DNA of 64,000 bases, from contig NZ_JAMQOP010000002.1 in assembly GCF_031624495.1 (NCBI RefSeq), forward strand, positions 868,001 to 932,000, given 5' to 3'. This document shows, in pieces, positions 27,161 through 33,930 of the stretch (its first letter is position 1; every line of letters begins with the position of its first letter). Both the position numbers and the translations under genes were made by a program. The notes below the pieces were generated by a model. It was not told the DNA's origin. It searched no databases and saw only the letters and a list, made by a program, of their open reading frames with translations. The stretch is from Halogeometricum sp. S1BR25-6 (GTDB taxonomy: Archaea; Halobacteriota; Halobacteria; Halobacteriales; Haloferacaceae).

Positions 27161-27255
27161 TCGTGGAGTAGAGAGGTGCGGGCGTACAGTTCGGGCGCGA
27201 CGTCAGCCGAGACGTGCTGTCTTCGACCAGATGGTCGGTCTATCGTGTCGGTCAT
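27157..27255 (-). CDS. Leaderless 32-residue micro-ORF
   Basis: It encodes a 32-residue peptide, starting MTDTIDRPSGRRQHVSADVA and ending LYARTSLLHE. Its ATG sits 28 bases after the centre of a TATA-like box, where transcription should start, and its stop overlaps the next ATG (ATGA). The promoter spacing and coupling support a real gene. The peptide has no recognised family. Confidence 0.5.
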   Translation of the reverse strand: MTDTIDRPSGRRQHVSADVAPELYARTSLLHE

Positions 27256-27278
27256 CGAATAGTCGAAGGGACGGCACG

Positions 27279-27287
27279 CGGATAAGC
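27279..27287 (-). promoter_or_regulatory. TATA box of the micro-ORF operon
   Basis: On the minus strand GCTTATCC is centred near 27283, placing the transcription start at about 27256, immediately before the ATG of the 32-codon ORF. Confidence 0.55.
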
Positions 27288-27473
27288 ACCCCTTCGGGAG
27301 TAATCCGTACCTTTACTCCGGGAAAGGGGAATCGATTGCTGGTAACTCGGACGCGAAATAAAGGCCGAAACCGGCCGCAGTCTGCTGATTCGGTCGCCGA
27401 ACTACCGTCACCGACGGAGTCGTCGTTTGCTCGCGCCGTCAGAGTGGCGTGGCGCGCCCCCGTACCATCGACG

Positions 27474-27785
27474 ATGGTAGTCGCCCTTCGCATCCTCGAC
27501 GACGGCGCGTGGGTGTCGGTCAACGACGACCGGAAGGTGAGCGTGAGCGAACTCTGGCGCTTTCCGGGCCGAGAATTCTGCGGGTGCGACCTGACCGACA
27601 TGGTCGTCGAGGGCTTCGTTGATGTCGGCGTCGACGGCCGGACCGTCGAGGCTCGGACGTACGGTCAGTGCATCGCCTGCGGGGAGTCCGCGACGACAGA
27701 GTGGATGCCGGTGGGACGCATCGTCGACGGCGAGTTCCGCCACATCGACCGCGAGGGCGTCCTCCGCCCGGTAGTCCGCGAGTAA
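27474..27785 (+). CDS. Small haloarchaeal protein, unknown function
   Basis: A 103-residue protein starting MVVALRILDDGAWVSVNDD. It contains CGCDLTDMVVEGFVDVG and a CIAC pair (QCIACGESATTEWMP), so it has four Cys that could bind a metal. The segment after it is a compact beta-rich C-terminus. A longer reading frame upstream has shadow-like composition, so the ATG at 27474 was chosen. The 27256-27473 gap holds a divergent promoter region. It lies upstream of the nitrite/sulfite reductase and is not obviously co-transcribed with it. No family recognised. Confidence 0.6.
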   Translation: MVVALRILDDGAWVSVNDDRKVSVSELWRFPGREFCGCDLTDMVVEGFVDVGVDGRTVEARTYGQCIACGESATTEWMPVGRIVDGEFRHIDREGVLRPVVRE

Positions 27786-27877
27786 CCGGAGAAAATTTCC
27801 CCTATGTCAAAGCACCGGGAAGGGTTGACGTGAGGAAGCGTTCTTTGGGGACGCCGGACTAGGGGTGAGATAAGACC

Positions 27878-29650
27878 ATGCCAACGGATGTAGAGCGGTG
27901 GAAATCTGAGGTGTACGGCAACGAGATACGAGAGCATCTGTACGAGTTCGCCGAGGAAGGCTGGGAGAGCATCCCCGAGGACGAACACGACGCCTGGTTC
28001 GAGCGCTTCAAGTGGTGGGGACTGTACCACCAGCGGAACGGCCAAGAGTCGTACTTCATGATGCGCATCGGGACGCCCAACGGCGTTCTCGAACCCGGCC
28101 AACTGCGCGTCGTCGGCGAGATAGCCGACGAGTACGCCCGCGGACCGGGGACGAACCCCATCTTCGGCGACGCCTACGCGGACTGGACGACGCGGCAGTC
28201 CATCCAACTGCACTGGATCCGCATCGAGGACGTGCCCGAGATATTCGAGAAACTGGAGGAGAACGGCATGTCCACCCAACAGGCCTGCGGTGACTCCTGG
28301 CGGAACATCGTCGGCAACCCCGTCGCCGGCAAGGACGCCGAGGAAGTCATCGACGCGTGGCCCGTCATCCACGACCTCAACGAGGAGTTCAAGGGCAACG
28401 AGGACCACTCGAACCTCCCGCGCAAGTGGAAGGTGTCCGTGACCGGGTCACCCGACGGGTCCGGACAGGGCGACATCAACGACCTCGCCTTCGAACCGGC
28501 CTACAAGGAGACCGACGGCGAGGAGGAAGTCGGCTTCAACGTCCGCGTCGGCGGCGGCCTCGCCCGCAACGAGGAGCGCTTCGCCCGCGACATCGACGTG
28601 TGGGTGCCGTCCGAGAAGGTTTCGGACGTCGCCGGTGGTCTCTCGGCGCTGTTCCGCGACAAGGGCGACCGCGAGAACCGCTACAACGCCCGCATCAAGT
28701 TCCTCGTCGACGAGTGGGGGCCGGAGAAGGTCCGGGACACCCTCCAGGAGGAGTACGTCGACTTCGAACTCGAAACCGCCGGACGCGACGTCCGCGAGGA
28801 GTACACGTACAACGCCGGGAACGGCGGCCGCAACGACCTCATCGGCGTCCACGAGCAGAAAGACGGAAACTACTTCGTCGGTCTGAACGTCCTCGTCGGT
28901 CGGATGGGCGCCGACGACGTCCTCGAACTCGCCGACGTCGCCGACGAGTACGGCTCCGGCGAGGTGCGCCTCTCGCAGCGTCAGAACGTCATCATCACGG
29001 ACGTTCCCGAGGAGGACCTCGACGCCCTCCTCGAAGAGGACCTCCTCGACGACTACTCGCCCGACCCCTCGCCGTTCATGCGCGGGTCGGTCGCCTGCAC
29101 GGGGACCGAGTACTGCTCGCTCTCCATCGTGGAGACGAAGAACAGACAGGTCCGCTACGCGCGGTGGCTCAAGGAGAACGTCGACCTTCCCGACGACGTC
29201 GACGAGTTCCACATCCATCTCTCGGGCTGTACGGCCTCCTGCGCCCAGCCGCAGATAGCCGACGTCAGCCTCCGCGGCATGAAGACGCGCAAGGACGGCG
29301 AACCCGTCGAAGCGCTTGACATCGGCCTCGGCGGCGGCCTCGGCGAGGAACCGAAGTTCGCCCGCTGGGTCACCCAGCGCGTCCCCGTCGACGAGGTGCC
29401 CGGCGCCATCTCGAACCTCATCGAGCGGTTCGCCGAAGAGCGCGAGGACGGCGAGAACTTCCGCGAGTTCGTCGGCCGCCACGACGACGAGGAACTCGAC
29501 GAGTACGTCGAACCCGAGGAGACGGACTACGAGGACCCGATGATGCACAACACGAAGATGACGTGGTACCCCTACGCGGACGACGACGACATGGGCTCCA
29601 GTCCGGCCCCGGCGTACCCCGACGACACGCCGATGTCGGCCGACGACTGA
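27878..29650 (+). CDS. Ferredoxin-dependent nitrite/sulfite reductase (siroheme, 4Fe-4S)
   Basis: A 590-residue assimilatory reductase. It has two pseudo-symmetric ferrite-reductase domains and the siroheme/4Fe-4S ligands, CTGTEYC (about residues 407-413) and CTASC (about 450-454), spaced CX5C...CX3C as expected. The six-electron reduction makes ammonia from nitrite or sulfide from sulfite; the sequence alone does not separate the two. No nitrate reductase or sulfate activation gene is in the window. DUF6360 follows, 103 bp downstream. The acidic C-terminal extension (EYVEPEETDYEDP onward) is haloarchaeal. Upstream lies a gap with no clear feature. Confidence 0.92.
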   Translation: MPTDVERWKSEVYGNEIREHLYEFAEEGWESIPEDEHDAWFERFKWWGLYHQRNGQESYFMMRIGTPNGVLEPGQLRVVGEIADEYARGPGTNPIFGDAYADWTTRQSIQLHWIRIEDVPEIFEKLEENGMSTQQACGDSWRNIVGNPVAGKDAEEVIDAWPVIHDLNEEFKGNEDHSNLPRKWKVSVTGSPDGSGQGDINDLAFEPAYKETDGEEEVGFNVRVGGGLARNEERFARDIDVWVPSEKVSDVAGGLSALFRDKGDRENRYNARIKFLVDEWGPEKVRDTLQEEYVDFELETAGRDVREEYTYNAGNGGRNDLIGVHEQKDGNYFVGLNVLVGRMGADDVLELADVADEYGSGEVRLSQRQNVIITDVPEEDLDALLEEDLLDDYSPDPSPFMRGSVACTGTEYCSLSIVETKNRQVRYARWLKENVDLPDDVDEFHIHLSGCTASCAQPQIADVSLRGMKTRKDGEPVEALDIGLGGGLGEEPKFARWVTQRVPVDEVPGAISNLIERFAEEREDGENFREFVGRHDDEELDEYVEPEETDYEDPMMHNTKMTWYPYADDDDMGSSPAPAYPDDTPMSADD

Positions 29651-29753
29651 ATCGGGTCGACCGCGGCGAATCCGACTTCTCCGTTTTTCGCGCCTCGCCA
29701 GCGCCGCCTCCCGGAGGCGTCACGCACATGCCCGCCCGCCGATAACGGGGAGT

Positions 29754-30086
29754 ATGCCCAACAGACTGCTGCGCGTAAACGCGTACACGACGTTCGACAT
29801 GTTAGACGCCGAGGCCGTCAGCCACGAGTTCACCGAGGAGGCGTTCGCCGTCCTCAACGTCACCGCGCCGCGGAAGAACCCCGACCACGTCCGCCTCGAA
29901 CTCGAACTCGACAACAGCCAACTCGACCATCTGCCGGCGCACGCCGAGAAGGTGACGCTCACGGCCGAACAGGCCCGGACGCTGGCCGGCGAACTCGAGG
30001 AGTACGCGGGACGAGTGGAGGCGGCGCAGGCCGAGGACGATGGAGACGACAGAGGCGACGGCGAGGACGGAAACGGCGAGGAGTAG
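29754..30086 (+). CDS. DUF6360 family protein
   Basis: A 110-residue protein. The conserved core is LLRVNAYTTFDMLDAEAV, FAVLNVTAPRKNPDHVRLEL and LPAHAEKVTLTAEQARTLAG, followed by an acidic tail. It matches the haloarchaeal DUF6360 family from memory. Function unknown. It follows the nitrite/sulfite reductase gene in the same direction, which may or may not mean a functional link. Confidence 0.85.
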   Translation: MPNRLLRVNAYTTFDMLDAEAVSHEFTEEAFAVLNVTAPRKNPDHVRLELELDNSQLDHLPAHAEKVTLTAEQARTLAGELEEYAGRVEAAQAEDDGDDRGDGEDGNGEE

Positions 30087-30154
30087 TTCGGAAGCGGACC
30101 CGCCGCTCGGCGGGCGAGTTCTCGAAAGGTGTCGCGTCGAAATCGCGACGGAAT

Positions 30155-30182
30155 GGGGGGGTGGGTGGGGAGTTCCGGGGGG
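30155..30182 (+). repeat. G-rich tract with G-quadruplex potential
   Basis: Four G-runs of 7, 3, 4 and 6 (GGGGGGGTGGGTGGGGAG then GGGGGG) lie in the 309-bp gap between convergent genes. A TATA-like ACATATAACC lies further along the gap near 30250. I see no convincing gene in it. Confidence 0.6.
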
Positions 30183-30395
30183 AGATGGAACACCGTCGCG
30201 TATGGTGGGTGCCAGTTCGACGCGCGCCCTTTTCTAGGGCCTCGACATACATATAACCAACAGTTTTCTATCCTGTACCTAGACAGTTCCGAAGTGAAGA
30301 ACGAAAGCGGCTGCGGCGTCGACGGGCGGCCGTCGGCGCGCCTCGGACGGCGCGGTGGTGCGGTTACAGCGTCGTCCGGCGGACACCTGGCCGAC

Positions 30396-30593
30396 TCAGG
30401 CCGAAGCGTCGTACCCGGCGTCTTCGACGGCCGCGACTAAGTCGTCCGCGTCCGCGTCGCCTTCGACAGTCGCGGAGGCGGCCTCTCGGTCCGCGGAGGC
30501 CGACTCGACGCCGTCGACACCCGACAGCGCTTCCTCGACGGTCTGTTCGCAGTGCTCACAGCTCATGCCTTCGACGGTGAGTGTCCGAGTCAT
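30396..30593 (-). CDS. Heavy-metal-associated (HMA) metallochaperone
   Basis: A 65-residue single HMA domain with the ferredoxin-like fold. The metal site is GMSCEHC near residues 9-15 and the usual partner segment follows (TVEEALSGVDGVESA). It probably carries Cu(I) to a P1B-type ATPase. In Halobacterium an equivalent small HMA protein acts with a copper ATPase and an Lrp-TRASH regulator. Such a regulator lies 1.6 kb away (32189), but the nearest ATPase gene in the window is of the Zn/Cd type. Confidence 0.9.
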   Translation of the reverse strand: MTRTLTVEGMSCEHCEQTVEEALSGVDGVESASADREAASATVEGDADADDLVAAVEDAGYDASA

Positions 30594-30703
30594 CGCACCT
30601 CCGACTTACCGCCTGCGGCTTATCTCCCTTTCTCTTGGGAAACCATCGCTCGGGCGCTGCTCTATCGAAGAAACGAAAGTCGGGGACCGCGACGTTCGCG
30701 GCG

Positions 30704-31945
30704 TTACTCGGTGTCGAACTGCGCGTTGTAGCGGCGTTCGATGTCGAGTCGCTGTTCGCGCGTCAGTCCGTCGAGCGGGTCGTCGTAGCTGGTGTCGTAG
30801 ATGCGGTAAGCCAACTGCCCGCGGGTGGGCATGTGCTTGTTGTCCTCGTTGACCCACGGCTGGCGGTCGTACAGTTCGACGATCTGACCGGCGGAGTCGA
30901 CGCTCACGTTCCGGAAGTCGTGACCCCACTTCGCCTGCGATATCTCGTCCTTCGAGAGCGCACCGCCCGTGTCGCCGAACTGGGCGTCGAAGCTCTCTTG
31001 GACGTCCACGCGGGCGTCGAAGCCGAGGTTCTCGAAGGAGTCGCCGTACTTCTCCTGGGCGAGTTCCTCGCGGGTCTGCACGGAGGCGGGGTCCCAGTCG
31101 CCGTCGGGTTGGCGCAGGTAGAGTTCGTACACCGTCGCGGCGTCCTCGGTGCTCAGTTCGTCGAAGTCCGACCCGAAGGTGGCCTGCGCGATGGTGTCGT
31201 TGCTCGCCTTCGCGGAGGTGTCGTCGGCGTCCGAGTCGCCGTCGTCAACGGTCGAGTCGCCGTCGTCAACGGTCGAGTCGTCGCTCGTCTCCGAGTCGTC
31301 CTCGGCGGTCTGGCCGCCGTCCGAGTCAGCGTCGTCGACGTCGGTCTGGTTGCCGTCCTCGGAGGCGTTCGTCGGCTCCTCCTTGTCGTCGTCTCTCGAC
31401 TCAGTGACGGTGACGACGACCGTATCCGTCGCGGAGGCTCCGTCGGCGTCGGTGACGGTGACCTCGAAGGTAAGCTGGGTGTTCAGTTTCGACTCGGGGG
31501 GGAAGAACTTGGGCGTCGCCGTGTCGGCGCCGCGGAGTTCCACCTCTTCGCCGGCGACTTGGGTCCACTCGTACGTGAGGTTCGCGTCGTCGCCGTCGGA
31601 GTCGGTCGACCCGGTTGCGTCGAGGGTGGTGAGCGTCCACTCGCGGGCGGTCACGTCCTCTCCGGCGTCGGCCGTCGGGGGTTCGTTCGCGCGCGCGACG
31701 GACTCATCGTCCGCGTCGCCGGCGTCGGTCGTATCGGACTCGGTCGTGGTGTCCGTCGGCGTCGGTTGTTCGGTCGGTTCGTTCGATTGAGACGTCGGAG
31801 TCGACTGCTCGACGGCCGCGGCCGCATCGTTCGCGGCGGGGGCGACGTCCGCTCCACCGCTCTGACCGGTGAAGAGGAAGGCTCCGCCCGCGAGCGCGAC
31901 GATGCCGACGACGGCGACGAGTACGACTGTCAGTTGACGATTCAT
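30704..31945 (-). CDS. PKD-domain surface protein with C-terminal repeats
   Basis: A 413-residue protein. Residues 5-28 form a membrane anchor or signal segment. A Thr/Ser-rich acidic linker follows. A PKD-like domain covers about residues 90-190 (ADAGEDVTAREWTL, SDGDDANLTYEWTQVAG, FEVTVTDADG). After a second acidic linker, residues 253-413 contain four alternating repeats: B1 253-280, A1 291-323, B2 335-363 and A2 374-413. B repeats share QAxFG-like/FGxDF and ELYxRQP; A repeats share TRxxLA...YxxS and R.D...(F/Y)(D/N)AQF. It is probably exposed on the cell surface. Its promoter region is shared divergently with the Lrp-TRASH regulator. PKD assignment is firm; the repeat family is unknown. 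Confidence 0.8.
   Translation of the reverse strand: MNRQLTVVLVAVVGIVALAGGAFLFTGQSGGADVAPAANDAAAAVEQSTPTSQSNEPTEQPTPTDTTTESDTTDAGDADDESVARANEPPTADAGEDVTAREWTLTTLDATGSTDSDGDDANLTYEWTQVAGEEVELRGADTATPKFFPPESKLNTQLTFEVTVTDADGASATDTVVVTVTESRDDDKEEPTNASEDGNQTDVDDADSDGGQTAEDDSETSDDSTVDDGDSTVDDGDSDADDTSAKASNDTIAQATFGSDFDELSTEDAATVYELYLRQPDGDWDPASVQTREELAQEKYGDSFENLGFDARVDVQESFDAQFGDTGGALSKDEISQAKWGHDFRNVSVDSAGQIVELYDRQPWVNEDNKHMPTRGQLAYRIYDTSYDDPLDGLTREQRLDIERRYNAQFDTE
31234..31275. repeat. Tandem 21-bp repeat in the acidic linker
   Basis: Two exact copies of GAGTCGCCGTCGTCAACGGTC at 31234-31254 and 31255-31275, followed by a partial copy. They encode repeated STVDDGD residues in the linker of the PKD protein. 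Confidence 0.9.
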
Positions 31946-32188
31946 TGTTGTTTCCGTGACCTCTACGAATACGTGTACTATCCATCGGTTTCGTTATAGA
32001 GCACCGAAGACGGGAGGTAGCGCCCGTGTAACGCCGGATGTTCGAGTTCGGAGAAACGGGACGACGAGAGCCGAACGCTGGTGAACCGATTCGGGCACCT
32101 TCGAAAGCAAGGTTTCGAGCGGTATCGGGCGTATAACTCGCGGCTAGGGGGTGCAAAACGCTATGTGCTCCGAAGGCCGACTGGGGGT

Positions 32189-32782
32189 ATGCGCGAGTTG
32201 GACGACACCGACCTCCGGATACTCGAACTCCTGACCGAAGACGCGAGACGCCCGTTCAGCGACATCGCCGAGCGGGTCGACCTCTCGCCGCCCGCAGTGT
32301 CCGACCGAGTGGACAAGCTTCGAGACTCGGGCGTCATCAAGCGATTCACCGCCGACATCGACCGTTCACAGCTTCGGTCGGGGGTCCCGGTATTGGTCCG
32401 TCTCGAACTTTCCTCGACGGATATATCCGCCGTCAGGGACTCGCTACGCGCCTCCGAAGCGGTCGAACACGTGTTCGTCACCGTCGAAGACGAACTCCTG
32501 TTCTCCGCGCGGTTCCCCGCGGACCGGGTTCGCGAGGGCCTCGACGAGACGGTGGACCTCGCGCGCGTCGCGGACTACGAAGTGACCGTCGTCGCGGACA
32601 CCGAGTGGACGCCGAGCGTCGGCGGAACCGAGTTCGCACTCACCTGCGCGGAGTGCGGCAACACGGTGACGAGCGAGGGGGAGACCGAACGCTTCGGCGG
32701 CGAGCGCTACCATTTCTGCTGTTCGTCCTGCACGGCCCGCTTCCGCGAGCAGTACGAGCGTCTCAGCGCCGGCGCCGAGTAA
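32189..32782 (+). CDS. Lrp/AsnC family regulator with TRASH metal-binding domain
   Basis: A 197-residue transcription factor. Residues 1-60 form the Lrp winged helix (LDDTDLRILELLTEDARRPF, SPPAVSDRVDKLRDSGVI). A RAM-like middle domain follows. The C-terminal TRASH domain has CAECG near residue 155 and CCSSC near 181, which can bind copper or zinc. In haloarchaea such regulators sense copper and control ATPase and chaperone genes. An HMA chaperone is 1.6 kb away. The ATG at 32189 is preferred over a longer frame beginning at 32081, which extends across the predicted TATA (GTATAAC, about 32129). Confidence 0.9.
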   Translation: MRELDDTDLRILELLTEDARRPFSDIAERVDLSPPAVSDRVDKLRDSGVIKRFTADIDRSQLRSGVPVLVRLELSSTDISAVRDSLRASEAVEHVFVTVEDELLFSARFPADRVREGLDETVDLARVADYEVTVVADTEWTPSVGGTEFALTCAECGNTVTSEGETERFGGERYHFCCSSCTARFREQYERLSAGAE

Positions 32783-32796
32783 CGCCGCGAATCGTC

Positions 32797-33441
32797 TCAG
32801 AGGGGAACGTACGTCTCGTTACCGGCGTAGTCGGGGACGCGAAGGTGCGTAACGGAGGTACTGCCGCCCGAGACGGTCGTTTCCACGATGACCTCGTCGC
32901 CCCGTTCGAGTGTCGCCGACTCCCCGCCTTCTATCTGCGAGGCGTTGAGGTAGAAAACGAACTCCTCGCCGGTTTCGAGCATCAGATCGCCGTCGCCGAG
33001 GCTCTGACTGGCGTTGAACGCCTCGTGGGCGTCCCCCGTCGACGGCGCGGCGGCGCCGGAACCGTTGAACGTGAGCGTCTCCGCGGCGTGCGGCCCGACC
33101 CACTTGATAGTGAGATCGGAGACGTTCACGTCACCCGCGGCGGCGCGGGGGCGTACCCAGAGGCGGACGGTGTCGATAGTGCGATTCGGCACGCCGTCGT
33201 CGACCTGTCCGGTGACGTGACCGGTGGCGCTGACGACTTCAACGCCGTTGACCACGCGGTCGACGCTCTGCCGCCCCACGTCCTCGGCCGTCGCCTGTAG
33301 CGACGCGGCAGTGTTTATCAGTACGCCGGCCGCGACGGCGGCGACGAGGACCATGGCGATGAAGACGACGAGCGTCCCGATTCCGACCTGTCCCCGATCC
33401 CTCGATTCAACGGCCGACGACCGCTGGCGCACTCGGTTCAT
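32797..33441 (-). CDS. Archaellin (flagellin-like) protein
   Basis: A 214-residue class III signal-peptide protein. The leader ends SRDRG before QVGIGTLVVFIAMVLVAAV, the strongly conserved archaellin N-terminus cleaved by the prepilin-type peptidase. The rest is beta-rich. Archaellins polymerise into the archaellum filament; this copy is not next to other fla genes. It has several N-X-S/T sites. The ATG at 33441 was chosen over a GTG at 33456, because a TATAC-like element (TAATAC) at 33466-33472 puts transcription about two bases from it, i.e. leaderless. Confidence 0.85.
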   Translation of the reverse strand: MNRVRQRSSAVESRDRGQVGIGTLVVFIAMVLVAAVAAGVLINTAASLQATAEDVGRQSVDRVVNGVEVVSATGHVTGQVDDGVPNRTIDTVRLWVRPRAAAGDVNVSDLTIKWVGPHAAETLTFNGSGAAAPSTGDAHEAFNASQSLGDGDLMLETGEEFVFYLNASQIEGGESATLERGDEVIVETTVSGGSTSVTHLRVPDYAGNETYVPL

Positions 33442-33465
33442 ATCGTCTACCGACACAGTCTCGAA

Positions 33466-33472
33466 GTATTAC
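33466..33472 (-). promoter_or_regulatory. TATA-like element of the archaellin gene
   Basis: On the minus strand AGTAATAC, centred near 33469, about 26-28 bases before the ATG at 33441. Confidence 0.45.
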
Positions 33473-33484
33473 TCTAGGGCTCTC

Positions 33485-33502
33485 AATATCAATAACGATA
33501 TT
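33485..33502. promoter_or_regulatory. Perfect 6-bp inverted repeat upstream of the archaellin promoter
   Basis: AATATC-AATAAC-GATATT. It lies about 15 bp upstream of the TATA element and could be an operator. The binding protein is unknown. Confidence 0.35.
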
Positions 33503-33689
33503 AAAGAGAGGAGACAGCGGGAACAATACAGAGATTGGATGAATCGTAGTATCGAAACGTACTCTGAGTCCGAGCGACGATTTCGAAAACGGTCGCTCCG
33601 ATTCGATTCGAATGGAGGGACGGCGGTCGACGCCCGACGAGTCATCGGTGTATTCTCTACCTACACCTCCAATCGCCCAATGAAAAACG

Positions 33690-33785
33690 GCGGCGGACGT
33701 CCGCGACCGCCGCAGTATCCCCGGAGCGCACTCCGTAATCGCTCCGTCGTCAGTGTCCGATCGAAGTCACCGAAAGGTGATTTCG
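33690..33785. other. Three consecutive hairpins in the archaellin-glpK intergenic region
   Basis: GCGGCGG...CCGCCGC (33690-33713), GGAGCG...CGCTCC (33723-33745) and a 10-bp stem closed by a GAAA loop (CGAAGTCACC GAAA GGTGATTTCG, 33762-33785). The gap 33442-33930 has no convincing ORF and is less GC-rich. It may hold a small structured RNA, but no family was recognised. Confidence 0.4.
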
Positions 33786-33856
33786 GGTCTGTAACCGTTT
33801 CAGGGTAAGTGAGAGTCAATCTCTGCGAACCGTGGGAGATGCTGACGCAGAAGAAA

Positions 33857-33900
33857 AGGTTTATCATGAACATATGAGATTCTTATGCAGAGAGCGGCAC
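33857..33900 (+). promoter_or_regulatory. Likely glpK promoter region
   Basis: AGGTTTATCATGAAC (around 33857-33871) and GATTCTTATGCAG (around 33878-33890) are both TATA-like. Which is used cannot be decided from the sequence; the second would give a 5' leader of roughly 25 bases. Confidence 0.45.
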
Positions 33901-33921
33901 CGCGAGTAAAATTCGTGCCGC
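33894..33921. promoter_or_regulatory. Perfect 7-bp inverted repeat before glpK
   Basis: GCGGCAC (33894-33900) and GTGCCGC (33915-33921) with 14 bases between, ending 9 bases before the ATG. It could be an operator or an mRNA hairpin. Confidence 0.4.
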
Positions 33922-33930
33922 GACCGAACA

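Noticed and set aside
29959-30252. Open frame of about 97 codons on the minus strand starting near a TATA-like element
   Set aside because: Pro/Arg-rich composition, overlap with the DUF6360 gene and no recognisable features; the G-rich tract dictates the residues.
33690-33785. CRISPR-like or tRNA-like origin for the hairpins
   Set aside because: No repeat with regular spacing and no cloverleaf or CCA. They are single, different stems.
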